A program made the position numbers and the translations under genes. A stretch of 9,051 nt of DNA from DASXYU01 sp036502295 (GTDB lineage Bacteria > Actinomycetota > Actinomycetes > Mycobacteriales > Jatrophihabitantaceae). The DNA lies in the NCBI GenBank assembly GCA_036502295.1, contig DASXYU010000080.1, positions 1 to 9,051 of the forward strand. The letters run 5' to 3'. Shown here one piece after another: positions 1-7,051 of the stretch (its first letter is position 1; the number at the start of each line of letters is the position of its first letter). The notes beneath the pieces were generated by a model. It saw only the letters and a program-made list of their open reading frames with translations. It made no database searches and had not been told where the DNA came from.

Positions 1-611
1 GGCGTTGGTTTTGGGGCCGGCTTCGGGCTCGCCGACGGCTTTGGGGTATTCGTGGTAACTGCGGGCAAGCCGGCGCCTCGCGGTGTGGTGGAGGACGACG
101 CCGTCGGGGGCGGTGCGGTGGAGGAGGTCGCCCCCGCGCCAAACGTGACCGCTGTGAAGGTCTCGTTGTTGGCGTTGGCGACACCGTGCGCGCCGATGGT
201 GATGAAGCCGCACTGCTGGTTGAGGCAATTCACCTGCGTCCCGTCCTGCGCGGCGAATGTCGCGCCGGGGACCTTCAACGTCGTCGACCAGGTGCCATTC
301 GCAGCGAGGGTGCCGCCGTTGGCATCGCTGGCGGTGGAGCTGCCGGGGAAGGCGATGAACTTCTCGTAGCCCGCATTGTCCTCGGTCTGCGAATCGGGGA
401 CGTAGAGGTAGCTGCCGCTGCCACCGCGGCTCGGCTGCCACGAGCCGTGCACGGTGCCGAAGAGCAGGTAGATGCCGCCGAAGCCGCCCTGGATCGACTG
501 GAACCCGCTGCCGTTGAGGGTGAACGTGGTGGGCTGCGTCGGGCTCGCACTCGGCGGGGAGACGCTCACTGTTGCGGCGGTGAGTACGGCCATCACGATT
601 CCCGCGATCAC
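1..611 (-). CDS. Exported beta-domain protein, last visible gene of the heme operon (3' end off window)
   Basis: A GTG start at 611 gives an open frame of 203 codons that leaves the window without a stop. The start overlaps the hmuV stop as GTGA and has GGAG 7 nt upstream. Residues 2-18 are hydrophobic like a signal peptide, but the n-region lacks Lys/Arg, which is unusual; an ATG at 593 is an alternative. Residues about 28-157 look like a compact beta domain: GSGF at 34-37, GGIYLLFG at 45-52, Cys129 and Cys134 likely forming a small disulfide loop, then GFITIGAHGVA at 135-145 and TFTAVTF at 151-157. From 158 on the chain is Pro/Ser/Thr/Ala-rich, like a wall-spanning stalk. Proteins with HtaA heme-binding domains in actinobacteria often carry a similar accessory region, but I see no HtaA domain here. 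Its place after hmuV (where C. diphtheriae has htaB) suggests a surface role in heme capture; that is inference. A membrane or wall anchor may lie beyond the edge. Confidence 0.75.
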   Translation of the reverse strand, partial: MIAGIVMAVLTAATVSVSPPSASPTQPTTFTLNGSGFQSIQGGFGGIYLLFGTVHGSWQPSRGGSGSYLYVPDSQTEDNAGYEKFIAFPGSSTASDANGGTLAANGTWSTTLKVPGATFAAQDGTQVNCLNQQCGFITIGAHGVANANNETFTAVTFGAGATSSTAPPPTASSSTTPRGAGLPAVTTNTPKPSASPKPAPKPT

Positions 612-1459
612 TGCCTGACTCCGTTCTTCAATGCCTCGTTGAGCGGACGAGTAGGGACGATGACCAGGCCGCCGTGCAGCGGGTGGTCGAAGACGTCGAC
701 CGGCAGCTCGTAGACGTCCCCGAGCAGTTCGGCGGTGAGGACGTCGCGTGGCCGGCCGCTTGCCGCGACCTCGCCGTGGCGAAGGACGATGACGCGGTCG
801 GCGTAGGCGGCGGCGAGGCTGAGGTCGTGCAGCACGGCGAGGACGGCGACACCCTCGTCGGCGCAGTCGCGCGCACAGGACATCACCTGCTCCTGATGCC
901 GCAGGTCGAGAGCCGCGGTGGGCTCGTCGAGCAGCAGCGTCCCGGTCTGCTGCGCGAGAGTCCGGGCGAAGGAGGCGCGCGCCTGTTCACCGCCGGAGAG
1001 GGTGGGGAAACGCCGCTGCTGCAGATGGGTCATGTCGGCGGTGACCAGCGCCCGCGCGATCGCGGCGTCGTCCTCGTCCTCGGCGGCGGTGCCGACCCAC
1101 GGCGACCGTCCCATCCGGACGACGTCCGCGACGGTGAACGGAAACGAGACGCGGGGCTGCTGCGGCAGCACGGCGCGGCGGCGAGCCAGGTCGAGCGGGT
1201 GCGCGCGGCGTACCGGCACGTCGCCGACCCGCACCGCGCCGGTCGCGGGTGGCAGGTCGCCGGCGAGCAGCGAGAGCAGCGTCGACTTGCCGGCGCCGTT
1301 CGGCCCGACCACCGCCACGACCTCGCCCGCGTGCAGTTCGAGGTTCACGCTGTGCAGCAGCCAGCGTCCGTCGACGGCGAAGCCGAGGTCGGTGGCGGCG
1401 AGCGCCACATCGCCCGCCGATAGCTGCGGCGGCAAGGCGTCATCGCGCGTGCGGATCAT
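608..1459 (-). CDS. hmuV: Heme ABC transporter ATP-binding protein HmuV
   Basis: The 283-residue cytoplasmic ATPase powers heme import through HmuU. All nucleotide-binding motifs are intact: Walker A GPNGAGKST at 52-60, Q-loop Gln100, signature LSGGEQ at 154-159, Walker B LLLDEP at 175-180, D-loop ALD at 183-185, and the switch His211 in VLHD. The length and the PRVSFPFTV segment after the Q-loop fit the HmuV/FecE-type iron-chelate and heme importers. The ATG overlaps the hmuU stop as ATGA, with a G-rich stretch just upstream serving as ribosome-binding site. Its own stop overlaps the next GTG, so all operon members are probably translated together. A siderophore (FecE-type) ATPase cannot be excluded from this subunit alone, but the HmuT partner and operon order favour heme. 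Confidence 0.93.
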   Translation of the reverse strand: MIRTRDDALPPQLSAGDVALAATDLGFAVDGRWLLHSVNLELHAGEVVAVVGPNGAGKSTLLSLLAGDLPPATGAVRVGDVPVRRAHPLDLARRRAVLPQQPRVSFPFTVADVVRMGRSPWVGTAAEDEDDAAIARALVTADMTHLQQRRFPTLSGGEQARASFARTLAQQTGTLLLDEPTAALDLRHQEQVMSCARDCADEGVAVLAVLHDLSLAAAYADRVIVLRHGEVAASGRPRDVLTAELLGDVYELPVDVFDHPLHGGLVIVPTRPLNEALKNGVRQ

Positions 1460-2628
1460 GCCCAGCCCCCCGCGTGCAGGCGCGTGCGGCGTAGCAGCCA
1501 GAAGAAGAACGGTCCGCCGACCAGCGCGGTGAGCATCCCGATCGGCAGGTCGGCGTAGTGGACGGCGGTGCGGGCGATGAGGTCGGCAGCGGCGAGCAGC
1601 ACCGCGCCACCGAGCAGGCTGGCGGGCAGCAGCATGCGGTGCCCCGGGCCGGTGATCATCCGGATCAGGTGCGGCACCACGAGGCCGACGAAGGCGATGA
1701 TGCCGCAGAATGCGACGGCCGCTGCGACGAGCAGTGCCACGAGGACGATCGCGGTGAGGCGCAGCGCTTCGACGTGCACGCCGAGATGCCGCGCGGCGCG
1801 GTCGCCCAACGAGAGAAGGTCCAGGCGCCGCGCCAGGATGACGCCGCCGACGAGCCCGACGAGGACGAGTGGCGCGACGATCTGCACGTACTCCCAGCGC
1901 GAGCCGTTGAGGCTGCCGAGTTGCCAGAAGACGATCTGGTCGCGGGCGGACTGGTCGCTGAAGTAGGTGCAGAACGCCAGCCCGGCACCGCCCACCGCGT
2001 TGATCGCGATGCCGGTCAGCACCAGCGTGACCACCTCGGTGCGTCCACCGGAGCGGGACAGCAGGTAGACCAGCATCGTCGCCGCGAGTCCGGCACCGAA
2101 GGCGCAGGCCGCGATGCTGAAGTCGCCGAGGAAGGTGACGCCGCCCATGATCGCGGCGGCGGCGCCGAAGGCCGCGCCGGAGGAGACCCCGATGACGCCG
2201 GGGTCGGCAAGCGGGTTGCCGAAGACGCCCTGCATCAGGGCGCCCGCGCAGGCGAGCGCGGCGCCGACGAGCAGCGACATCACCACCCGCGGCATGCGTA
2301 CCTGCCAGAGCGTGGCCTCGGCGAAGTGGTCCTTGATCGGATGGCCGACGTGAGCCCAGCCGAAGAGCTTGTGCAGCACCGACCTGGTGACGTCACCGAA
2401 TCCGATGCGGTACTGGCCGAGTGAGGCCGAGAGCAGGCTGATCGTGATCAGCGCCGCGATGAGGACGGCGAAGAGGACGAGGACGCGAACCGGCCGTGGT
2501 CGCAACACGGCCGGTCCGACGCCTTCGTGGGCCCGGACGGGCCGAGTCGCTGCGGCACCGTCCGGGCTGCTCATGGGCGGTCGAGGCGGCGGTGCGGCCG
2601 TCTCGAGGCCGCTGCGCAATGCGGTCAT
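1456..2628 (-). CDS. hmuU: Heme ABC transporter permease HmuU (FecCD family)
   Basis: The 390-residue integral membrane permease would form the channel as a homodimer that takes heme from HmuT. A Pro/Ala-rich cytosolic N-terminus of about 45 residues precedes the first helix (about 47-69). FecCD family marks are clear: MPRV at 112-115, GALMQGVFGNPLADPGVIG at 129-147, the coupling-helix segment GDRAARHLG at 275-283 that contacts the ATPase, and FVGLVVPHLIR at 313-323. About ten hydrophobic segments are expected, ending near the C-terminus with a short basic tail. The start ATG at 2628 overlaps the hmuT stop as ATGA and has no good Shine-Dalgarno, consistent with coupled translation. An internal ATG at residue 19 would remove most of the extra N-terminus and is a possible alternative. 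It is slightly longer than typical family members (about 330-360) because of that N-terminal extension. Confidence 0.92.
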   Translation of the reverse strand: MTALRSGLETAAPPPRPPMSSPDGAAATRPVRAHEGVGPAVLRPRPVRVLVLFAVLIAALITISLLSASLGQYRIGFGDVTRSVLHKLFGWAHVGHPIKDHFAEATLWQVRMPRVVMSLLVGAALACAGALMQGVFGNPLADPGVIGVSSGAAFGAAAAIMGGVTFLGDFSIAACAFGAGLAATMLVYLLSRSGGRTEVVTLVLTGIAINAVGGAGLAFCTYFSDQSARDQIVFWQLGSLNGSRWEYVQIVAPLVLVGLVGGVILARRLDLLSLGDRAARHLGVHVEALRLTAIVLVALLVAAAVAFCGIIAFVGLVVPHLIRMITGPGHRMLLPASLLGGAVLLAAADLIARTAVHYADLPIGMLTALVGGPFFFWLLRRTRLHAGGWA

Positions 2629-3758
2629 CGGTAGAGCGCCGTCGCGAGGGCATCGATGACCGATGCCGTCCTCGGCCCGAAGGCGAGCACCTCGTAGTCG
2701 TTCATGTCGACGATGCGGCGGTGCTGGCCGGCGGGCGTCTCGGCGACGCCGGGCAGCCGCAGCGCTCCGTCGATGCCGCCGACGGACTTCAGCCCTTCGG
2801 TCATGAAGAGCAGGACGTCCGGCTTGAGGCTGGCGAGAGCCTCGGCGGTGAGCGGCTGGTAACCGTCGAGGCCGGCCTCGGTCGCGACGTCGATGCCACC
2901 GACGGCGTCGATGAGGGAGTCGGCACCGCTGCCTTTGCCGAAGATGTAGTAGGTCCCGGCCTGGCCGCGGACATAGAGGAAGACGATGTGCAGCCGCTGC
3001 GCCGGATCGGCCGGCAGCTCCGCGGTGATCTGTGCGCTCGCCTGCGTGATCTCGCGTGTGACGCGAGTGTTGAGCAAGTCGCCCTGCGCGCTCACTCCGA
3101 GCGCCGCGGCGATCGCGCTGGTGAGGGTGTCAACCGTCCTCGCATCACGATCGGAGGTGACGACGACGACCGGGATGCCGGAGTCGCGCATCTGCAGCAG
3201 CACGTCCCACGGCCCGAGTGTCGTGTCGGTGATGATCACCGTCGGGTGCAGCGCGAGGATCGCCTCGGCCGAGAGGACGTGAGCTCCCGAGGTCACCAGT
3301 GGCAGCGATGCCGCCGCGGGAAAGCCGGTGGACTGGTCGCGGCCGACGAGGTGTGGGCCGAGGCCGAGTCCGTAGACGGTCGCCGCCAGGGTGCCGCTGC
3401 GGTCCAACGCGAGGATGCGGTCGTCGCTGCGGACAGTGACCTTCGTGCCCTGGTTGTCGGTGACCGTGGCGGGCAGGACGGGCTGCGGATCGGCGGTGAC
3501 CGGTTGGACGTCAGTCAGGGGCAGGACGGCGGTGGACGGCCCCTCGACCGACCTGGGGTTGACCGGGGCGGGGTCGATGGGGGTGGGGTCGACGGGGGCG
3601 GTGCCCCCGGCGGTGGTCGCGGCACCGCCGGGGGACGTCTGGGTGGAGGGACCGCCGGCCGGTATCGCGGGGTTGGTTGCCGAGCCGCAGGCGCTCAACA
3701 GCACGACCGTCGACAGCACCATCAGGGGTGTGGCGAAGCGTCGGCGCAGGGTGGGCAT
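2625..3758 (-). CDS. hmuT: Heme-binding lipoprotein HmuT
   Basis: The substrate-binding lipoprotein of the heme importer, about 377 residues from the ATG at 3758. I chose this start because GGGAG lies 9 nt upstream and it gives a clean lipoprotein signal: RRR at 5-7, a hydrophobic core, and lipobox LSAC with the acylated Cys at 24. An in-frame GTG at 3815 would add 19 residues but has no well-placed ribosome-binding site. Roughly residues 25-95 form a Gly/Pro/Thr-rich tether with a DPTP / DPAP / NP repeat. A PF01497-type periplasmic-binding domain follows: a start near RILAL, GAHVLSAEAIL around 158-168, TVIITD, and GKGSGADSLIDAVGG. In C. diphtheriae HmuT a His and a Tyr ligate heme; His160 (GAHVLS) and Tyr270/271 (GTYYIFG) are the counterparts I would propose, with Arg264 nearby. 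It heads the operon and is controlled by the iron box upstream. Confidence 0.92.
   Translation of the reverse strand: MPTLRRRFATPLMVLSTVVLLSACGSATNPAIPAGGPSTQTSPGGAATTAGGTAPVDPTPIDPAPVNPRSVEGPSTAVLPLTDVQPVTADPQPVLPATVTDNQGTKVTVRSDDRILALDRSGTLAATVYGLGLGPHLVGRDQSTGFPAAASLPLVTSGAHVLSAEAILALHPTVIITDTTLGPWDVLLQMRDSGIPVVVVTSDRDARTVDTLTSAIAAALGVSAQGDLLNTRVTREITQASAQITAELPADPAQRLHIVFLYVRGQAGTYYIFGKGSGADSLIDAVGGIDVATEAGLDGYQPLTAEALASLKPDVLLFMTEGLKSVGGIDGALRLPGVAETPAGQHRRIVDMNDYEVLAFGPRTASVIDALATALYR
3555..3598 (+). other. Cluster of G-tracts (potential G-quadruplex) inside hmuT
   Basis: Six runs of four or five G lie within 44 bases on the plus strand (3555-3558, 3565-3568, 3570-3573, 3579-3583, 3585-3588, 3594-3598), with loops of 1-6 bases. 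They are antisense to the Pro/Asp/Thr codons of the HmuT tether, so the G-rich strand is the transcription template. Proline codons account for the composition, so function is uncertain. Confidence 0.5.
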
Positions 3759-3876
3759 GTGGCGGGGCTCCCGTGTCGCAGCGGTCAGAACGATGCCCTT
3801 TCGGGCCCACAACACGGGCTTGTGCAGCAGCTCTCCAGATCCCAGAGGATCCGTGCGACAAGAACTACTACCCGAG
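3759..3876 (-). other. Leader region of hmuT
   Basis: About 118 bases separate the iron box from the hmuT ATG. On the coding strand they contain small self-complementary segments: GATCC/GGGATC, GCCC(N7)GGGC, and a perfect 4-bp stem closed by GAAA (plus-strand 3795-3806). No known riboswitch or convincing small ORF is recognised. The end nearest hmuT is the ribosome-binding site GGGAG (plus-strand 3768-3772). Confidence 0.4.
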
Positions 3877-3895
3877 TTAGGTAAGGCTAACCTAC
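3877..3895 (-). promoter_or_regulatory. Iron box: DtxR/IdeR operator for hmuTUV
   Basis: The plus strand reads TTAGGTAAGGCTAACCTAC. This matches the established DtxR/IdeR consensus TTAGGTTAGGCTAACCTAA at 17 of 19 positions, differing at 7 and 19. It lies about 118 bp upstream of the hmuT start, in the gap after the monooxygenase gene. The expected behaviour is repression by Fe2+-loaded DtxR/IdeR and expression under iron limitation. I could not fix the -35 and -10 elements with confidence; TAnnnT-like hexamers occur within the box itself. Confidence 0.9.
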
Positions 3896-3908
3896 ATACG
3901 GCCTAGCG

Positions 3909-3926
3909 ACTTGGGAAGCCCCAAGT
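3909..3926 (-). terminator. Perfect 7-bp hairpin after the monooxygenase gene
   Basis: ACTTGGG and CCCAAGT are separated by a 4-base loop, two bases past the monooxygenase stop on the minus strand. No U-run follows, so it is at best an atypical (I-shaped) terminator, or an mRNA 3'-end stabiliser. It sits 13 bp before the iron box and would separate the monooxygenase gene from the hmu operon. Confidence 0.5.
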
Positions 3927-3927
3927 T

Positions 3928-4935
3928 TCAGCCGGCGCGCACCTTTGCTGCGGCGGCCGCGAGGACGTCCTTCGGCGGATCGCCGAGGAAGTCGTAGAAG
4001 GCGATGCGGTCGACGATGCCGCGGCAGCGCTCGTTCAGAGCCCCCGCGAGGTCGTCCGGTGCGGCGATCACCGCGAAAGCGTTCAGGATCTCGTCGGTGA
4101 TCAGCCCGCCCATCTCCACCCACTTGCCCTGCTTGGAGAGGACGTTGAGCTCCGGGCCGATTTCGCCCCAGCCGTGCAAATCGAGGACACCCTGGTAGGC
4201 GGGCGTGGAGGCGTAGAAGGCGAGCTGCAGCTTGATCGCCTCGACGGTCTTGGTGATCTGCTCGTCGGTGCCGGTCGCGACGAAGACGGGGGCGCCGACG
4301 GTGAAGCCCTCCATCGTCTTGCCCGCGCGGGCGCGTCCTTCGGCGATTGCCGGCAGCGTCTTCTCCTCGATCCAGCGTTTGGTGGTGAAGGTGTGGCAGA
4401 TGAAGCCGTCGGCGACCTCGCCCGCGGCGCGGCTCATCGCCTCGCCAACACCGGCGATGTAGACCTGCGGATTGCCGAAGCCATGCGTCGGTGGGCTGAA
4501 CATCGGCGTCATCAGCGTGTGCGTGTAGTGCTCCGACTCGAACTTCAGCGGCTCACCGGTCGACCACGTGTTCCAGATCGCCTGCAGCGCGCGGACGTAG
4601 TCACGCATCTGCGCGGCCGGCTTGCCCCACGGCATGTCGAAGCGGCGGTTGATGTGCGTCTTGATCTGGGAGCCGAGGCCGAGGACGAAGCGTCCTTGCG
4701 TTAGACGTTGCAGGTCCCAGGCGGTGTAGGCCACGGTCATCGGCGAGCGCGCGAACGCCACCGCGATGGAGGTGCCGAGTTCGATCCGCTCGGTGACGGT
4801 GGCGGCCAAGGCCAGCGGCAGGAACGGGTCGTTGCCCATCTCCGCGGTGAAGAGGCCGTCATAGCCGGCGGCCTCGGCGTCCTTCGCCTGCTGGGCGGCA
4901 CTGACCACGTCGCCGAGGACGGTATCGATCTTCAC
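3928..4935 (-). CDS. Luciferase-like, probably F420-dependent oxidoreductase
   Basis: A 335-residue TIM-barrel protein of the bacterial luciferase-like monooxygenase superfamily. The start chosen is GTG at 4935, with AAGGAG 4 nt upstream; the resulting N-terminus goes straight into the first beta-alpha unit (AKDAEAAGYDGLFTAE, about 17-32). Upstream in-frame codons give a low-complexity basic stretch that does not look coding. Family marks are TVTERIELGTSIA at 46-58, RLTQGRFVLGLGSQ at 77-90 (the strand and loop near the deazaflavin phosphate), and GNPQVYIAGVGEAMSRAAGEVADG in the middle, also typical of F420 users. It resembles the family often annotated as MSMEG_2256-type F420-dependent oxidoreductase. 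The substrate cannot be told from sequence. It lies in the same direction as hmuT but is probably a separate unit because a hairpin and the iron box lie between them. Confidence 0.85.
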   Translation of the reverse strand: MKIDTVLGDVVSAAQQAKDAEAAGYDGLFTAEMGNDPFLPLALAATVTERIELGTSIAVAFARSPMTVAYTAWDLQRLTQGRFVLGLGSQIKTHINRRFDMPWGKPAAQMRDYVRALQAIWNTWSTGEPLKFESEHYTHTLMTPMFSPPTHGFGNPQVYIAGVGEAMSRAAGEVADGFICHTFTTKRWIEEKTLPAIAEGRARAGKTMEGFTVGAPVFVATGTDEQITKTVEAIKLQLAFYASTPAYQGVLDLHGWGEIGPELNVLSKQGKWVEMGGLITDEILNAFAVIAAPDDLAGALNERCRGIVDRIAFYDFLGDPPKDVLAAAAAKVRAG

Positions 4936-4955
4936 GGTTCTCCTTCGATCTGCAC
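4932..4955 (-). CDS. Possible 7-codon mini-ORF overlapping the monooxygenase start
   Basis: On the minus strand a GTG at 4955 has the strong ribosome-binding site GGAGGAG 8 nt upstream. It encodes only MQIEGEP before a TGA that overlaps the monooxygenase GTG (CCGTGA). The same frame could start at ATG 4979, giving 15 residues. Translation of it could couple to, or compete with, the downstream start. It is seen only as sequence; no homology is known to me. Confidence 0.25.
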   Translation of the reverse strand: MQIEGEP

Positions 4956-5111
4956 GCGTTGTTCTCCTCCTCGCATCATCCTCGCCTGCCCCGACCTGCC
5001 TTGCGCGAGTGGGTGCTTTGAGCAGTGAATCGTGAAGGTCACACGTCAGAATCGCCCACTCGGCGCCGTGTGTGCGCCGGGATGCTCGCGCCTGACCGTA
5101 GGGTTCGTCGC
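4936..5111. other. Divergent intergenic region between the monooxygenase gene and kup
   Basis: It must hold both promoters. I see the two ribosome-binding sites of the monooxygenase side and an imperfect inverted repeat, but no convincing paired -35/-10 on either strand. The kup frame is open back to 5025, so part of this stretch is coding if a longer kup start is used. Confidence 0.4.
5006..5062. repeat. Inverted repeat CGAGTGGG ... CCCACTCG upstream of kup
   Basis: Perfect 8-bp arms at 5006-5013 and 5055-5062 are separated by 41 bases. The pairing can continue into GCG/CGC beyond the arms if one G (5063) is bulged. It could be an operator for a dimeric regulator or a stem in the kup leader. 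No known motif is matched. Confidence 0.4.
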
Positions 5112-7031
5112 GTGAATCAGGCCGTATCGCGACCCGCCGCCCTCGCGCGTACGGCACTTGTCGTCGGCGCTCTCGGCGTTGTCTTCGGTGATATCGGCAC
5201 GAGCCCGATCTACACGCTGCAGACCGTCTTCAATCCGGACGACCCGCACCCGGTGCCCGCGACGACCGACAACATCTACGGCGTCGTCTCGCTGATCTTC
5301 TGGTCGGTGGTGCTCATCGTCACCGTCACCTACGTGCTGCTCGCGATGCGCGTGGACAACAACGGCGAGGGCGGCATCATGGCCCTCATCACCCTGCTGC
5401 GGCAGAAGGCCGGCGGTGCGACGGCGCGGGTGACCGTCGTCCTCGCCGGGCTCGGTGTCCTCGGCGCGGCGCTGTTCCTCGGCGACAGCATGATCACGCC
5501 GGCGATCTCCGTCCTCTCCGCGGTCGAGGGCCTCAAGGTGGTCGATTCCGGTTTCGACGATTGGGTCGTGCCGATCAGCGTGGCGATCATCGTCGGGCTC
5601 TTCCTCGTGCAGCGCTTCGGCACGGCGATCGTCGGCCGATTCTTCGGGCCGGTGATGATCGCGTGGTTCAGCATCCTGGCCGCGCTCGGCGTCTGGGGCA
5701 TCACGAAGCAACCGGGCGTCCTCAAGGCGCTCTCGCCGAGCTACGCGGTCACCTTTCTGGTCGGCCACTTCCACATCGCGTTTTTCGCGCTCGCGGCGAT
5801 AGTCCTCGCCGTCACCGGCGCGGAGGCGCTGTACGCGGACATGGGGCACTTCGGACGCAGGCCGATCTCGGTGGCGTGGCTCTTCGTCGTCTTCCCCGCG
5901 CTGGCGATCAACTACCTCGGCCAGGGCGCGCTCGTCCTGCATGACCGGGCGAATCTCTCCGCGCCGTTCTTCTTCCTCGCGCCGAGCTGGGGTCGCGTGC
6001 CGATGGTGCTGCTCGCGACCGCAGCGGCGGTGATCGCCGCACAGGCAGTGATCACCGGAGCGTTCTCGGTGACCGCACAGGCCGCCCAGCTCGGATACCT
6101 ACCGCGGATGCGGGTGCTGCACACCTCGCGCGAGACGCACGGACAGATCTACGTGCCGTGGATCAACTGGCTGCTGCTCGTCTCGGTGCTGACGCTGGTC
6201 TTCGCGTTCCGGAGTTCGGCGGCATTGGCCTACGCCTACGGTGTTGCGGTGACCGGGACGATCACGATCACGACGATCCTGTTCTTCTCCATCGCGCGGG
6301 GCCGCTGGCGGGTGCCGTCGTGGGTGCTGATCGCGGGCGCGACGGTACTGCTGATCATCGACCTGCTCTTCCTCGCGGCGAACCTCACCAAGCTCGTGCA
6401 CGGCGCATGGCTGCCGCTGGTGATCGGGCTCTTCGCCTTCACCGTGATGACGACGTGGCAGCGAGGACGACGCCTGGTCACGGCGCAGCGCAAACGCATG
6501 GAGGGTTCGCTGCGCGAGTTCGTCGAGTACCTCAACACGCATCCGGAGGTCGCGGAGGTGGTGGGTGGTACGGCCATCTTCCTCAATCGCGGAGTCGATA
6601 CCGCTCCGCTGGCGCTTCGGGCGAACGTCGAGCACAACCATGTGCGGCACGAGCATGTCGTGATCGCCACGGTGCAGGTTGAGACCGTGCCGAAGGTGAG
6701 TGAGGCCGAGCGCATCGTGATCGATGACCTCGGGGATCGCGATGACGGTATCTCGCACATCACGATCCGATTCGGCTACACCGAGACCACGGACGTGCCG
6801 GCCGTCCTCGCGACGCTGACGCCGGAGCAGACCGAAGGACGGCTGGATCTCGACAACGCCACCTACTTCCTGTCGAGGATCGAGCTTCGTGCGGGCGCGG
6901 ACAGCATCGGCATGGCGCGCTGGCGCAAGCGACTCTTCGTCGCGACGTCCCACATCACCGCCGATGCGAGCGAGTACTTCGGTCTACCACGCGACCGGGT
7001 CGTCCTGCTCGGTTCGCACGTCGAGGTCTGA
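5112..7031 (+). CDS. kup: Kup-type potassium uptake permease
   Basis: A K+/H+ symporter of the KUP/HAK/KT family in the cytoplasmic membrane. From GTG 5112 it is 639 residues, close to E. coli Kup (622). The frame is open from GTG 5025 (668 residues), with an ATG at 5082. I prefer 5112 because it leaves a short N-terminus before the first helix as in other Kup proteins and has a weak GTAGGG 8 nt upstream; the start is not settled. Family motifs are GDIGTSPIYT at 26-35, NNGEGGIMAL at 83-92, GDSMITPAISVLSAVEGL at 124-141, and TGAEALYADMGHFG at 235-248. About twelve hydrophobic segments run to about residue 450, followed by a cytosolic C-terminal domain of about 190 residues rich in beta strands. 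It is transcribed alone, divergent from the monooxygenase gene and convergent with arsC, whose stop is 20 bp away. No clear terminator is visible between them. Confidence 0.93.
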   Translation: MNQAVSRPAALARTALVVGALGVVFGDIGTSPIYTLQTVFNPDDPHPVPATTDNIYGVVSLIFWSVVLIVTVTYVLLAMRVDNNGEGGIMALITLLRQKAGGATARVTVVLAGLGVLGAALFLGDSMITPAISVLSAVEGLKVVDSGFDDWVVPISVAIIVGLFLVQRFGTAIVGRFFGPVMIAWFSILAALGVWGITKQPGVLKALSPSYAVTFLVGHFHIAFFALAAIVLAVTGAEALYADMGHFGRRPISVAWLFVVFPALAINYLGQGALVLHDRANLSAPFFFLAPSWGRVPMVLLATAAAVIAAQAVITGAFSVTAQAAQLGYLPRMRVLHTSRETHGQIYVPWINWLLLVSVLTLVFAFRSSAALAYAYGVAVTGTITITTILFFSIARGRWRVPSWVLIAGATVLLIIDLLFLAANLTKLVHGAWLPLVIGLFAFTVMTTWQRGRRLVTAQRKRMEGSLREFVEYLNTHPEVAEVVGGTAIFLNRGVDTAPLALRANVEHNHVRHEHVVIATVQVETVPKVSEAERIVIDDLGDRDDGISHITIRFGYTETTDVPAVLATLTPEQTEGRLDLDNATYFLSRIELRAGADSIGMARWRKRLFVATSHITADASEYFGLPRDRVVLLGSHVEV

Positions 7032-7051
7032 ACGCGCTACTTGCCGAGCAG

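Noticed and set aside
674..1423. Long plus-strand open frame opposite hmuV, and similar ones opposite hmuU and hmuT
   Set aside because: They are antisense shadows of well-recognised genes, with Arg/Gly/Asp/His-rich translations and no family features; GC-rich coding DNA commonly leaves such frames open.
3795..3806. Stem with GAAA loop in the hmuT leader as a riboswitch element
   Set aside because: A 4-bp stem is expected often by chance at this GC, and no wider conserved fold is recognisable.
3759..3815. Longer HmuT start at GTG 3815
   Set aside because: The only nearby GGAG is about 15 nt away, and 19 extra residues would bury the lipoprotein signal; ATG 3758 has GGGAG and a standard signal.
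4936..5157. N-terminal extension of the monooxygenase to a start at 5157
   Set aside because: It would overlap kup, is rich in Arg, and precedes a good ribosome-binding site and GTG at 4935 that gives the usual family length.
5046..5942. 298-codon minus-strand frame opposite kup (and another at 6099-6953)
   Set aside because: The translations are Asp/Glu/Arg/His-rich, and the plus strand carries clear Kup motifs through the whole stretch.
7032..7051. Bidirectional terminator between kup and arsC
   Set aside because: Only a weak 5-bp AGCTA/TAGCT pairing is present, partly inside arsC, with no T-run on either side.
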